The translations under genes and the position numbers were made by a program. A stretch of 64,000 nt of DNA from Ammoniphilus resinae (GTDB lineage: Bacteria > Bacillota > Bacilli > Aneurinibacillales > RAOX-1). Shown here in pieces: positions 51,379-60,755 of the stretch. Numbering within the stretch: the stretch's first letter is position 1; every line of letters begins with the position of its first letter. The notes beneath the pieces were generated by a model. The model saw only the letters and a list, made by a program, of their open reading frames with translations, was not told where the DNA came from and did no database searches. The stretch is taken from positions 186,001 through 250,000 of the forward strand of contig NZ_JAGGKT010000004.1 in the NCBI RefSeq assembly GCF_017873965.1, written 5' to 3'.

Positions 51379-51909
51379 CTATATTTTTTCAAAACGGGAA
51401 ACAAAGAGAGTGTCTTCCTTGACCTGAACGACAACTACACGGGTCCCCGAGTTAATTTCTTCGCGGTCAAAGCTGGCAGCAATCTGATTGGTATTGGACA
51501 ACCCGACTTTTATCACCACTTCCCCATAGCCCTCCCGGGGAATCGGAATTGTCACTTCACCAATTTTTCCTGATAGTTCTTGAATAGAATAACTTGTCGA
51601 ATTTTCCGCATTCTGCATGGGCTTTACGTAGAAAAAATAAACAAGAATGGATAGAAAAATGGCAATAAGAAAGGACAATAGAAGGATGATCCAAAATGAG
51701 AAAAAGGTGTACTCAGTCAGCAATATCCCTATGCCGCCAAACGCAGTGATCCCGCCTATGATGACCATCGGATGGAAAAAATCAGGTCCTTCGAGCGAAA
51801 GAAAATCGAGCATTCCATCAAGAAATTGACCAATAAAATCGCCGAAAACAACGGATACTATAGCAAACAAAACACCAACAATCAGGCATCCCCAATAAAT
51901 TTCAAGCAT
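51379..51909 (-). CDS. yuaF: NfeD-like membrane protein YuaF
   Basis: 176 residues. Membrane helices at about 5-25, 50-65 and 70-95, then a C-terminal OB-fold of the NfeD type (LSGKIGEVTIPIPREGYGEV read in parts; GTRVVVVQVKEDTLFV). In B. subtilis yuaF is the first gene of the yuaFG(I) operon and works with flotillin. A sigma-W-type promoter lies 41-66 bases upstream. Confidence 0.9.
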   Translation of the reverse strand: MLEIYWGCLIVGVLFAIVSVVFGDFIGQFLDGMLDFLSLEGPDFFHPMVIIGGITAFGGIGILLTEYTFFSFWIILLLSFLIAIFLSILVYFFYVKPMQNAENSTSYSIQELSGKIGEVTIPIPREGYGEVVIKVGLSNTNQIAASFDREEINSGTRVVVVQVKEDTLFVSRFEKI

Positions 51910-51949
51910 CCAACTCCTCCCCCAAAAGAAACTCCTTACATTTTGTTTA

Positions 51950-51975
51950 TACGGAAAAACTGGGTAAAAGTTTCA
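51950..51975 (-). promoter_or_regulatory. Sigma-W-type promoter of yuaF-floT-pspA
   Basis: On the minus strand TGAAAC (plus 51970-51975), 16 bases, CGTA (plus 51950-51953). This equals the B. subtilis sigma-W consensus in sequence and spacing, and yuaF-floT is a known sigma-W target there. It implies that this strain has a sigma-W-like factor; neither ECF sigma gene in the window has been shown to be it. Confidence 0.75.
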
Positions 51976-52079
51976 AAATTGCTACTTTTTATATGAACCC
52001 CGATTTGTCGACTAATTCGGGTGAATTGTTAAATATATCAAAGATGCAGCAACTCGTCACATCTGTTGCCACAACACAG

Positions 52080-52772
52080 CTAATTCATTGATTTTGCAAC
52101 CATAATAATTTCCTCCTTTGTTAGATGCCCCGATATGCTAATAAAATAATTTTGGGTTATCCATGTGAGTGTGCTGTACCCGTGTTCAGGAAAATACGCC
52201 AGGGTTGCCTGATGTCCTCCGATGCTCAATTCCTCAATATGTTTAGTGCCATAGGTAGCTCCGGCACCAAACTGATCACCTATTGTCATCTGATGAATCT
52301 GAAAGAATTTATCTTGACCATCCATGTAGTTCAACGTAATATCTTTGCTCTTTTCCTCAATCTCATTTTTCATAGCTGTTACGTTTTCTAACTTATATCG
52401 ATGTGGAATTTCCTTCGGTAACATGATTGGGAATGGAGTAGTTTTCTGTGCATCCTCCAAAGTCATATCTGTCGGTACAGCCTCCGATCCTGGCACGATG
52501 CTAAACTCCTCAGAAGGGGGGGCTGTTTCACTGTTGGAAGGTGTATCTGCTACCTTAATAAACATGGGGGAAGTATCTCCCTGTAACGAATGGAACATTT
52601 GGATAAGCCTCTGAAAAGCCTCTCCATTTCCAGGATTCCAATGATTTTTTTGACCCAATTGTTGTTGTACTTTTTCCCATGCTTCCGAAGAAGACAAACG
52701 GGGTGAAGGACTATTTGCCAATTCCTCGATAACGATATCTTGAATCAAGTAATCAAAATGATTATTGTTCAT
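52080..52772 (-). CDS. DUF4367-type protein, probable anti-sigma factor
   Basis: 230 residues. A cytosolic-like N-terminus, then a DUF4367 domain (PFPIMLPKEIPHRYKLENV, DQFGAGATYGTKHIEELSI, GHLTKEEIIMVAKS). The start overlaps the sigma gene stop as ATGA. No membrane helix is obvious, unlike the partner at 45929, so it may act in the cytoplasm or have lost its anchor. Confidence 0.65.
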   Translation of the reverse strand: MNNNHFDYLIQDIVIEELANSPSPRLSSSEAWEKVQQQLGQKNHWNPGNGEAFQRLIQMFHSLQGDTSPMFIKVADTPSNSETAPPSEEFSIVPGSEAVPTDMTLEDAQKTTPFPIMLPKEIPHRYKLENVTAMKNEIEEKSKDITLNYMDGQDKFFQIHQMTIGDQFGAGATYGTKHIEELSIGGHQATLAYFPEHGYSTLTWITQNYFISISGHLTKEEIIMVAKSMN

Positions 52773-53341
52773 CGCACTATGTCACCATCCTGTATCGCTG
52801 GATGTTGTTTTAAGGAAGATTTTAATTTGAGCTTTGCACGGTGAAGACGGGCTTTAACTGTTCCCACCGTTATTTCTAATGCCGAAGCCATCTCTTCATA
52901 CGTCATCTCATATTCGTACCTCAGAATGATCACTTGTTTGAATTCAGGTTTTAATATCATAATCTCTCCACGAAGCAACTCCCTAATAAACCGGTTCTCC
53001 ACCTTGCGCTCGACAGAGGAGATTGTTTGGTTTTTTACTTGATTATCAATGTAGACGTCTTCTGTGGTAAAATCGTTCCATCTTTTTTCTTTTCTTAAAA
53101 AATCAATGGCTGTTCTGGTTGCAATCGTGCCTAGCCAGGCCGCCATCTTATTCCCGTCTTCGAGATGATACAGATTTTTAAATGCTTTGATAAAGGTTTC
53201 CTGCACCACATCCTGCGCTAAATCCTGATCATGGGTTATGAAATAAGCGATCCTATAGATCCGTTGATAGAACATCTCAAATAAAATCCTTTGGAATTGC
53301 TCATCCTTTTCACTTTGCTTTCCTAAAAAGCCTTTGAGCAA
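52769..53341 (-). CDS. ECF-type RNA polymerase sigma factor
   Basis: 190 residues. Region 2 (YRIAYFITHDQDLAQDVVQETFIKAFKNL in parts; WLGTIATRTAIDFLRK) and region 4 (YEEMASALEITVGTVKARLHRAK). Intact, unlike the other ECF gene in this window. It is coupled by ATGA overlap to the DUF4367 gene. Its regulon is not known. Confidence 0.88.
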   Translation of the reverse strand: MLKGFLGKQSEKDEQFQRILFEMFYQRIYRIAYFITHDQDLAQDVVQETFIKAFKNLYHLEDGNKMAAWLGTIATRTAIDFLRKEKRWNDFTTEDVYIDNQVKNQTISSVERKVENRFIRELLRGEIMILKPEFKQVIILRYEYEMTYEEMASALEITVGTVKARLHRAKLKLKSSLKQHPAIQDGDIVR

Positions 53342-53415
53342 TATTCAACACCCCCTCTTTAAAAACCAGACCTCTAACTATTGTGTCATCGGTCTTTCTT
53401 TGTGTCCACTTGATC

Positions 53416-53446
53416 ACTAAAAAAAGCCCAAATTAGGGCTTTTTGA
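53416..53446 (-). terminator. Intrinsic terminator of the membrane-protein gene
   Basis: AAAAAGCCC-AAATTA-GGGCTTTTT, perfect and with flanking A and T runs on both strands, so it may stop transcription from both sides. Confidence 0.8.
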
Positions 53447-53477
53447 CTAATCGTTTATTAAAGATTATTTTAGGGAG

Positions 53478-54152
53478 TTACAAGAATCTTTGCCTTTCAC
53501 CATCTGTAATAATGACATTAAACCCTCTCGAGCTTCCACCCGCAGGGTATTTAGGTAAAGAAGTAACATCGATATTAGCAGTAATTTTAAAAGTCTTGGA
53601 TTGCCTTCCTTTTAGTGTTAAAAAATAGGGACCCGCTTCGTTCATGAGGCTTTGTAAAGGTATATCATCTTTAAAATGAATATCATCTATAAATACAAGT
53701 GAAAATTGAACATCCTTAGAACTTTTGTTTTCTAAGTAAACGGAACAATCCCCATATAAGAGGTTGGTCTCTTCATTTAACTCAAAGCGACATTCACTTG
53801 CATCCCGTTCATATGATATGGCATAAATACCGGATGCAAAGGTTTGTTGGTAACTATTGATGATGAGTGAGGGACCGAAAATAGCGGTCAAAAAAGCTAA
53901 AAAGATAACTCGACCGTTATACTTTGCAAGCGAATGGTTGAACAAAAATAAACTGGCTAGTAATAGAGCAATGGAAGTCACACCTACATAATGAAGTCCT
54001 GTTTTTGTTTCCATATTTTGATGAGTTGGTATTCCTATTTTGGTTAAAAGTTTTTCTCCTAATGGTTGAACGTCTGGAAATTGAAAGTTTAATAGCATGG
54101 ATAGAAGTAAAAAGGGAACACCTAGTATAAAAAAGCCCCTCTTTTTAATCAT
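53478..54152 (-). CDS. Membrane protein of unknown function
   Basis: 224 residues. Three hydrophobic segments (FFILGVPFLLLSMLL, GVTSIALLLASLFLF, VIFLAFLTAIFGPSLI), then an extracellular beta-rich domain with KSSKDVQFSLVFIDDI and GRQSKTFKITANI. ATG at 54152 (GTG at 54167 possible). No family recognised. Confidence 0.55.
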   Translation of the reverse strand: MIKKRGFFILGVPFLLLSMLLNFQFPDVQPLGEKLLTKIGIPTHQNMETKTGLHYVGVTSIALLLASLFLFNHSLAKYNGRVIFLAFLTAIFGPSLIINSYQQTFASGIYAISYERDASECRFELNEETNLLYGDCSVYLENKSSKDVQFSLVFIDDIHFKDDIPLQSLMNEAGPYFLTLKGRQSKTFKITANIDVTSLPKYPAGGSSRGFNVIITDGERQRFL

Positions 54153-54237
54153 TAAATTAATTCCCACCTAACAATTCTAAAAACTCTTCCATCCCATCTA
54201 TAACACTAATACCCCAAATCATCAAGTTTTCCGCAGA

Positions 54238-54268
54238 AAAAGGGACTGAAGTCTCAACAGTCCCTTAT
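54238..54268 (-). terminator. Intrinsic terminator
   Basis: AAGGGACTG...CAGTCCCTT stem with AAAAA on its left, which reads as a T-run on the minus strand. It would end transcripts of the decayed gene at 54392-54614. Confidence 0.6.
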
Positions 54269-54391
54269 CCTTTACATGGAGCAACCAACCATTGTTAGCG
54301 CCGTAAATACTATTTTTTTGGCAGTTTTTTAATGAGTTGGAATTTACTCATTCAATTTTAACAAGATGTACTTCACCTTAAGATCTACCCC

Positions 54392-54614
54392 TTATTCGAC
54401 TTCCGATTCTACAGGAAAGATGCTTGGGGATACAGTACCTGCAAGGGTGGTCGTAATTTTGTTATCGGATACCTTATACAAACCGCTCCGAAGTCAACTT
54501 TTTCATTCCAAACTCCTGATTCAGATTCATCATCATAGGTCTTTTTCATGTTTGCCCCATCTGATTCTATAAAGACATAATACTTTCCATCCTTTTTCGT
54601 AATGGCTGTTTTCT
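54392..54614 (-). pseudogene. Fragment of an unknown protein gene
   Basis: One frame reads AITKKDGKYYVFIESDGANMK ... VWNEKVDFGA, then a shift gives LYKVSDNKITTTLAGTVSPS and ends VESEVE-stop. The upstream part is missing. The sequence resembles the C-terminal part of an exported or membrane-fusion-like protein, but it is not identified. Confidence 0.45.
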
Positions 54615-54771
54615 AAAAGATTGTTGCTTTTTGCAATTTATTCGGTACCATTTAGTTTTATGATAGAATCGGACTATGAATGACTAAATAGAATACTTTA
54701 AAAGGATTGTCCGATAAAATCTTATGCTATTTGAAAAAGAACAAATCGCTTAGCCGAAAGGAGGTAATTTT

Positions 54772-55053
54772 GTGGAATTTAATTTCGTTGAGGTATTGAC
54801 AATGTTTATTAGTGTTTATTTACTTATTGTTGTCAGCAAACTTGATAGTCGTGTTAAAAGTTTGAAATATACTTTAACCCAATTTACCAAAGAAAATAAT
54901 ATACCTGAAAACCACCCAATAAACGATGAATTGCGAAAGTTAATTAATGAGGGAAATGATGTCAAAGCAGTCAAAAAAGTCAGGGAAACCTTTGGACTTC
55001 CATTGTTAGAAGCCAAGCAATATGTTGATGCATTAAAACTTGAAACTAAATAA
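54772..55053 (+). CDS. Membrane-anchored protein with an L7/L12 C-terminal-like domain
   Basis: 93 residues, GTG start with GGAGG at seven bases. One N-terminal helix (VLTMFISVYLLIVVSKL), a short linker, then NDVKAVKKVRETFGLPLLEAKQYVDAL, which has the pattern of the ribosomal protein L7/L12 C-terminal domain (KI--VK-VR--TGLGLKEAK--VE). L7/L12-CTD-like domains outside ribosomes are known in small Firmicutes proteins; the role is unknown. Confidence 0.6.
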   Translation: MEFNFVEVLTMFISVYLLIVVSKLDSRVKSLKYTLTQFTKENNIPENHPINDELRKLINEGNDVKAVKKVRETFGLPLLEAKQYVDALKLETK

Positions 55054-55070
55054 ATGTATCATTTTTCCTT

Positions 55071-55226
55071 TTATGGGTTACTAAGCGAACTCCTAAATAA
55101 GTTCGTTTTTTTGTGGACAAAACTAGAAAACAAGCATTTGCTCGACTCGCTTTTCCCTAAATCAAGCCAGCGGAACCAGTAGCGATAACTGTCCAGATAC
55201 TTCGTTGAAACTTCTTGAAAACTTGG
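55071..55226 (-). pseudogene. 3' remnant of a transposase gene
   Basis: The minus-strand frame reads SFQEVSTKYLDSYRYWFRWLDLGKSE, which is the C-terminal motif of transposases of the IS1595-like type (F-GVATKYL-NYL-WF). Only about 50 codons remain. It faces a second, homologous remnant on the plus strand. Confidence 0.5.
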
Positions 55227-55232
55227 ATGGAG

Positions 55233-55355
55233 CGTTTTCAAGGTGTGGCAACTAAATACTTGGACAACTACCTTTATTGGTTTTGATGGCTTGATATTGG
55301 TGAAAATCTGACATTTTACAAACGTGTGGAACAAATGCTTCTTTCACTTTACTAA
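55233..55355 (+). pseudogene. 3' remnant of a related transposase gene, opposite strand
   Basis: The plus strand reads RFQGVATKYLDNYLYWF, then a TGA, then WLDIGENLTFYKRVEQ to a TAA. It is homologous to the remnant at 55071-55226 but reads the other way, so two copies of one IS family have decayed head to head here. Confidence 0.5.
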
Positions 55356-55551
55356 AAGTCGTATTATACTACCATTGAAATGCTAAGAAGTACATAAAAA
55401 AGCCTCAATAAGAGGGCAATTAGTGTATTTTCTATGTTGGCGAACCAGTTGAAATAAAATACATTAAGGTTAATTTCACAGGTATTGCTAAAATAGATAA
55501 ATGAACATCTCCTTTCTGAAATCTCAAATCTATTATTATACAGTGATTACA

Positions 55552-55743
55552 CTACTTACTTCCTAATAAAATAAATATTTGATAAATCATAATGGCCATC
55601 CTCATATCTAATTTTTCCAATCTCACAATCCATGCTTGATTTACTCTTCTTAATGCCTCGAGTTTCTTAAGGTTATTCCGTTTGATAAATCCCTTTAGAT
55701 CCTTTACAGATTGAGGATTAAAAATAAAAGGTACACTTGCCAT
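55552..55743 (-). CDS. Small hypothetical protein
   Basis: 63 residues, basic N-terminal half and a hydrophobic C-terminus (MAIMIYQIFILLG). No good ribosome site; may not be a gene. Confidence 0.25.
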   Translation of the reverse strand: MASVPFIFNPQSVKDLKGFIKRNNLKKLEALRRVNQAWIVRLEKLDMRMAIMIYQIFILLGSK

Positions 55744-55789
55744 CAAAAAACAATACTAACGTGGGCAGTTATGGAGGCTGGTACCTATT

Positions 55790-56506
55790 TTATTTTTTGT
55801 GGGAGAGCAGCTCTGAAACGCTTACGAATTCAAATCCTCGTTTCTTCAGCACCGGCAGGAAGATGCCTAAGGCTTGAATGGTTTGATGCCGGTCCCCACC
55901 GCCATCGTGCAAGAGTATGATATCGCCGTTTCTTGCATTGCGAATAACATGATTAGCCATCACCATTGCCCCTGGCATAGACCAATCCTTTAATTCTTGA
56001 TGATAAGACCAAAGAACGACTTTGTATCCTTGCTTTCTTGCTTCCTGTAAAAGGGCATTATCTAAATATCCTCCCGGTGGCCTAAATAACTTAGGGTGAT
56101 TCGGCTGGTAACGTTGAATGATTTGATCAGCGTGTGTAATCTCGTCACGAAACTTCTGAAAACCAACTTTATTTTCATAAGAATGCGTCATCGAATGATT
56201 CCCTAATTCATGGCCTGATTCCACTACTTGTTCAACGATTTCTGGATAACGCTCCATTCGATTTCCAATTTGGAAAAAGGTGGCATGTGCACCAAAATGC
56301 TCTAAAATAGTAAGAACTTGAGGAGTATAAATTGGGCTTGGCCCATCGTCGAATGTTAATGCAATTAATTTTTTCTGGGTAGGAACATCCCAAATAACCT
56401 GCCCGGTTGGTTCAATTTCCTTTCTCTTTATCATCTTTGCAGAAGTATTTGTTTGAACAATAAAGCAGATACAGACTAACAAAGCAATAAACCGGAACCA
56501 TTTCAT
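55790..56506 (-). CDS. Polysaccharide deacetylase (NodB domain), exported
   Basis: 238 residues. Signal peptide (MKWFRFIALLVCICFIVQ...), then NodB/CE4 motifs: TFDDGP (metal-binding Asp pair), HSMTHS, RPPGGYLD, and LLHDGGGDRHQT. CE4 enzymes remove N-acetyl groups from peptidoglycan or chitin oligomers; family members of this size in Bacillaceae are often sporulation or cell-wall enzymes. Monocistronic. The substrate is not fixed by sequence. Confidence 0.88.
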   Translation of the reverse strand: MKWFRFIALLVCICFIVQTNTSAKMIKRKEIEPTGQVIWDVPTQKKLIALTFDDGPSPIYTPQVLTILEHFGAHATFFQIGNRMERYPEIVEQVVESGHELGNHSMTHSYENKVGFQKFRDEITHADQIIQRYQPNHPKLFRPPGGYLDNALLQEARKQGYKVVLWSYHQELKDWSMPGAMVMANHVIRNARNGDIILLHDGGGDRHQTIQALGIFLPVLKKRGFEFVSVSELLSHKK

Positions 56507-56876
56507 TACAACAAAAGCCCCTTTAAAACTTTTATTGTCAAAATGTATACGTTTATTATATTTACCATTTACTGCATTACTATGTCAGAAATTGTGTTGT
56601 AACGTCCATATTCAAGAAAAGATCTCCAATTGGATTCGTGAACTTCAGAGTCGAGCATTTGCCTCCGTATTCCTTTAGATTTCGCCTAACGGAGGACACC
56701 TTGACTTTGGCTAACGGTAGGCTTTCTCAGTCCCCCGTTCGGCCATTTCACACACAAAAAAAAGAGCCAAATGAATGGCCCCATTAACTATTAACACCTG
56801 TTAATTAAACAAAGAACGATATACAATTATTATTTGTAAGAAAACCCCAATAAAAATTTTCAGCATAAAATAGGTT
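56507..56876. other. Intergenic region with hairpins
   Basis: No gene seen in 370 bases. There is a CCTCCGT...ACGGAGG hairpin at about 56662-56696. A GGCCA/TGGCT hairpin followed on the minus strand by eight T residues (about 56756-56785) is an intrinsic terminator for the small membrane gene at 56877. Confidence 0.5.
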
Positions 56877-57110
56877 TCATTTGTTATCTTCATTCTTTAT
56901 TTTGCTAATCATCCAACCCACAAACATACCTATAAAAGCTCCAGATACACCAAATCGAATTATAGAAACGATATAATCGTAAACAGGAACATACTCCGTT
57001 GTATAACCACCATCAAAAGGAGTAATTACTTTGTAATCCACAAATAAAAATGCTAAAGCTAAGCAAACTAAAAATCCATAAAAGGACCCTTTTTGAATAC
57101 ATTTTTCCAT
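56877..57110 (-). CDS. Two-helix membrane protein
   Basis: 77 residues with helices at FYGFLVCLALAFLFV and VSGAFIGMFVGWMI and a loop rich in Tyr and Asp. Function unknown. Confidence 0.5.
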   Translation of the reverse strand: MEKCIQKGSFYGFLVCLALAFLFVDYKVITPFDGGYTTEYVPVYDYIVSIIRFGVSGAFIGMFVGWMISKIKNEDNK

Positions 57111-57265
57111 TAAATCACCTTTTAAACCATTATAGTAAATCTCTTCTAATAATATTTTCTTCTTATACTAACCTTTCGTTCAATAAGATAGGCTGCCAGT
57201 AAGGGTAGCTTATTTTTGATCGTAATTTTACTCTCGATCCCTCGTCGAATAATACGATTTCAACT

Positions 57266-58786
57266 CTACTTTCTCCAAATATGTTCACCCGTGACAGCAT
57301 CAATATACCGCAAAGTCCGATCACCCTCGGGATCATTAGCAGAAAGGGTAGTCGGAACATACAGCAACCGATACAATGGTACCTCCTGATCATTGTCCAA
57401 GAACCATTTAAGACGAAGTTGCAGATTTTCGATATAGCGATCAAATGCAACTTCCGGTGTGATATTCGGAAGGAAACTTCGATCTGACAATTCTTGAATC
57501 ATTTCATAAGAAACGCCAATATATGTGCAGACGTCCCCTGTTGAAGTATTGATACTGATTGTGATCCGTTCATGATTCACAGGGATTCCATCAATATAGA
57601 CTGGCAAATAGAAAAATTCACGTTCACGCGGTTCCCCATCTAATTTCTCATTATCGATTTCAAGTTGAAGATAACGGGCGTAGTCTGGAAATACGATGCC
57701 GAGGAAATGTTCCGCCTTTTGCCAACACTGCTCCCGGCTCAGCGATGGTATCCCAACCTTATTCCAACCCATCCGGTGAAACCCGACAAGACGTCCAGTT
57801 TTCTTTTCTAGTTGTACCATGATCGCCGATTCCCTAAAAATACGGAGTTTGTCTCCCCACTTCCTCTCCATATATGCATCTGCGGTCAATGCTTCGGTTT
57901 CCGGATTCTTTTCCTCCCGTTCCCTAAGCTGATACAAAGATTTTATTCTCTCACCATCATCCTCCGACTTCTCGAGCACATAACGCTCAATGTCGATGTC
58001 GAGTAGCTGCTCCAAAGACAGCGCTTTATCATAACTAGGTTTCGGCATAGACTCAATCGGCGGCAAGGGATGGCTTGGTGGCATGACGTAATGTTCCGGC
58101 CCAAATATATCTACCCCAGTAACGGCATCAAGAAATGGACGATCTGGAATCGGCTCGTAAACTAGCCGATATTCATGTTCGGTTCCTTTCATCTCATACA
58201 AAGTAGGATGTAAGGAAACAATTGCTAATTTCATCCGTAAATTATTTTGTATATACCATGTCACGGTCTTTTCGTCTACGATGGCGTCTGGCCATTCAGG
58301 TTTTTGAGTTTTTTGATTTCCACGCCCTTTCAGCCGGAACCTGACAACGTTTAATTCCCTATCCAATATTAAGTCACAGCCAGTATGGGGAAGTGGTAGT
58401 CCACCGACTTCCTGACGAAATATAAATTCCGTTCCATCAGGCCTCTTTTTTACAATGACAGACGTAAACTCAGCAGAATTGGGGGCATGCTTCGCAACGA
58501 AAGCATCAGCAATATTTTTTGCTTCCTCATCTCCGTTTAATTCTTTAGGTTTCTGCTTGGACTCATCCTTATATTCAAGATCTATCTCCAACCTCGTAAG
58601 TAGTCCGGTCGTCAAATCTAGTGCTATCTCTATTTTGTTGTCACGGTTTTCGGGATCCTCCCATATGAAGCACCGTTCTTGCTCATTGCCCTTCGGAATA
58701 CTGTCTTCCATCTCTAGCAAGTAATGCTTGGGTATCGGAAAAATGGTTTTTACAATGACCCGAAGCTGTTCATTATCGATAAACAC
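57266..58786 (-). CDS. YcdB/YcdC-domain protein
   Basis: 506 residues from a GTG at 58786 with GGAGG six bases upstream (the longer frame from 58822 lacks one). Two YcdB/YcdC (PepSY-like) repeats: one around residues 10-200 (IWEDPENRDNKIEIALDLTTG), the second from about 290 to the end (REQCWQKAEHFLG, INTSTGDVCTYIG, DAVTGEHIW). B. subtilis has similar proteins of unknown role; an extracytoplasmic inhibitor-like role has been suggested for PepSY domains in general. No signal peptide is seen. Confidence 0.75.
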   Translation of the reverse strand: MFIDNEQLRVIVKTIFPIPKHYLLEMEDSIPKGNEQERCFIWEDPENRDNKIEIALDLTTGLLTRLEIDLEYKDESKQKPKELNGDEEAKNIADAFVAKHAPNSAEFTSVIVKKRPDGTEFIFRQEVGGLPLPHTGCDLILDRELNVVRFRLKGRGNQKTQKPEWPDAIVDEKTVTWYIQNNLRMKLAIVSLHPTLYEMKGTEHEYRLVYEPIPDRPFLDAVTGVDIFGPEHYVMPPSHPLPPIESMPKPSYDKALSLEQLLDIDIERYVLEKSEDDGERIKSLYQLREREEKNPETEALTADAYMERKWGDKLRIFRESAIMVQLEKKTGRLVGFHRMGWNKVGIPSLSREQCWQKAEHFLGIVFPDYARYLQLEIDNEKLDGEPREREFFYLPVYIDGIPVNHERITISINTSTGDVCTYIGVSYEMIQELSDRSFLPNITPEVAFDRYIENLQLRLKWFLDNDQEVPLYRLLYVPTTLSANDPEGDRTLRYIDAVTGEHIWRK

Positions 58787-59064
58787 AATATCCCTCCATC
58801 TATTATTATAGTATAAATACATTCACCCATAGCAATTGAACATTATGCTGTGCATTTAGCTTATCAATATCTACTGTACGTCTGCCATACATTCTATTTC
58901 TCACCCTTGACCTGGTACAGCTACCTCAACCATAGTACTTTCATTTCACATTTTGTTCAGTTTATAAAATCTACTGCTTGCTCTTATTTATTAAGATAAT
59001 GAATAAGTTCTTTAAGATCAGTCAAATCCTCATCCCACGTTAGAATCCAAACCATATTCAAGTA

Positions 59065-60264
59065 TTACTCCGTAATCAACTTAATCTTATCTAATATGTT
59101 TTCTATTACAGAATTTATATCCGCATAACCATAATAACGAACATATATAACAGCTTTTCCTTTCGAAGCAAATACTTCTTTAAAATCATCTTCGTCATGA
59201 ACTATTAAGAGATCAAGGTCTGAATGCTTTGATTCAACAAAATCATCATCGCTATATTCATACCTATATCTTTTTATTAAATCAGCAATGAGATTATCCG
59301 CCATAGCTGGTATACTGAGCTGATAAACCCTTGTATAAATACTTGGGGAATATTCGCCACTCCCGTCCCCCCACATTTTACCGGGAACAACCCCGTTTTC
59401 ATCTGATTCATATTGGATGGGTGCCAACGGGCTCCAATTATACGTATACCGGTTATCCCAATCTACACCGTCTCTCATATATGAAGATTCCCCTCGAACC
59501 AAGGCAAGATTTTGCTCTATATCTGCTAACCTGACAATCGGTAAGTCAAGACTTGATTCTGGTAATGTTTTCGTTTCACCTTTTACAAGTTGTGCGAATG
59601 GAAGTATAGCACTCGATCCAACAACGATTGTAAAAACTAAAGCGATCATAGAATTTAATTGATAGTGCCTTTTCCAAGGCGCATGATGATCGATCGGTTT
59701 TCCTGCTGTAAGATCCTTCCGCAAAGCACGAATTGATATGGCCGCTTGTAGTGAGATATAGGCCAAATAGCCAATGAAAATGGTTATAATAGTTTGTTGA
59801 ATAGCCATTCCTTCGACCAAAACAAAGGTAGGCGTTCCATCAAGAAACCAAATAGCGGACAACATACCGATCATTAAAATAATTGCAACAGCAACCATAC
59901 CAGCATTAAAGACCAATTTCTTGTCCAGTTCCTTTAATGTAAAAGATTGCTCAGCGGGGTCTGTATGTAGCTCTGGTACTTCCAGCTCAACAGGTGATGA
60001 AAACACATGAAAACGTTGATAGCCTGTCACATAATCCCATCCACTATCCGCATACATCTCAATCTGTTCTGGTGTCATCTTCTTTTTTAGTGAAACATCT
60101 ATTCTGTATCTCATTTTTTGGGGTTTACCTTTAACAAAATGAGCAAAATACATCCCCATCTTTTTTAGATGGAGTCCCTTTGCCGCCATATCTTGAAACC
60201 AGCTTTCATGCTCACCGATTCGCCAATAATCACTAGGACGTAGTTTACGAACTTTCTTATTCAT
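59065..60264 (-). CDS. DUF2812-domain membrane protein
   Basis: 399 residues. N-terminal DUF2812 (RPSDYWRIGEHESWFQDMAAKGLHL in parts; DSGWDYVTGYQRFHVF), then four hydrophobic segments in the middle, and an extracellular C-terminal part. Starts with MNKKVRKL inside the last codons of the padR gene, as in other PadR-DUF2812 pairs. Probably controlled by the PadR repressor; biochemical role unknown. Confidence 0.8.
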   Translation of the reverse strand: MNKKVRKLRPSDYWRIGEHESWFQDMAAKGLHLKKMGMYFAHFVKGKPQKMRYRIDVSLKKKMTPEQIEMYADSGWDYVTGYQRFHVFSSPVELEVPELHTDPAEQSFTLKELDKKLVFNAGMVAVAIILMIGMLSAIWFLDGTPTFVLVEGMAIQQTIITIFIGYLAYISLQAAISIRALRKDLTAGKPIDHHAPWKRHYQLNSMIALVFTIVVGSSAILPFAQLVKGETKTLPESSLDLPIVRLADIEQNLALVRGESSYMRDGVDWDNRYTYNWSPLAPIQYESDENGVVPGKMWGDGSGEYSPSIYTRVYQLSIPAMADNLIADLIKRYRYEYSDDDFVESKHSDLDLLIVHDEDDFKEVFASKGKAVIYVRYYGYADINSVIENILDKIKLITE

Positions 60265-60577
60265 TTTTATCACCTACCTCTAAAATACTTCCGTCTTGGA
60301 TCAATGATTTTAATCGACTATACTCTGTACGCAGCGCTTGTTCTCCTTCTGATGTAATTTGATAGGTCTTTCTTCTACCATCATCTTCTGCCAATGAAAT
60401 AAGGCCGTCTTTTTGCATTCGTGAGAGCACTCCGTAAAGTGTCCCCGGGCCCATTTTTAATCTGCCATTCGAAACTTCTGTAATTGCATGCATAAGCTGA
60501 TACCCATGGCTAGGATGCATTAATGCTAGTAATACATAATACATTGCTTCAGTCATTGGTCCCCCATTATATGCCAT
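60257..60577 (-). CDS. PadR-family transcriptional regulator
   Basis: 106 residues, normal PadR length. Winged helix-turn-helix (YYVLLALMHPSHGYQLM, GPGTLYGVLSRMQKDGLI, DGRRKTYQIT) and a dimerising C-terminal helix. Overlaps the DUF2812 gene. PadR proteins are usually repressors released by small molecules or membrane stress. Confidence 0.88.
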   Translation of the reverse strand: MAYNGGPMTEAMYYVLLALMHPSHGYQLMHAITEVSNGRLKMGPGTLYGVLSRMQKDGLISLAEDDGRRKTYQITSEGEQALRTEYSRLKSLIQDGSILEVGDKNE

Positions 60578-60612
60578 TTCTTAATTCCTTCTTTCGTTTT
60601 TCTGGTTATTAT

Positions 60613-60641
60613 GTATTGCGATATATCGTATAACATAACAT
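60613..60641. promoter_or_regulatory. Dyad before padR, probable self-operator
   Basis: The palindrome CGATATATCG lies in ATTGCGATATATCGTATAAC, 40 bases upstream of padR. PadR boxes are ATGT..ACAT-type palindromes at about this position; so this is the likely autoregulatory site, though it departs from that pattern. Confidence 0.45.
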
Positions 60642-60755
60642 TACTTCGCAAACTCTCTTTTGTAAATATAAAATATTGATTAGTTTTGTTCGCAGTAAAT
60701 TACTGGTTAGATCCAATATAAACGCGGGGTGAGCTAATACATTTCTTGGAAATTA

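Noticed and set aside
58980-59050. 22-codon minus-strand frame (MVWILTWDEDLTDLKEL...)
   Set aside because: Could be the tail of an immunity-type protein, but it is too short and isolated to support.
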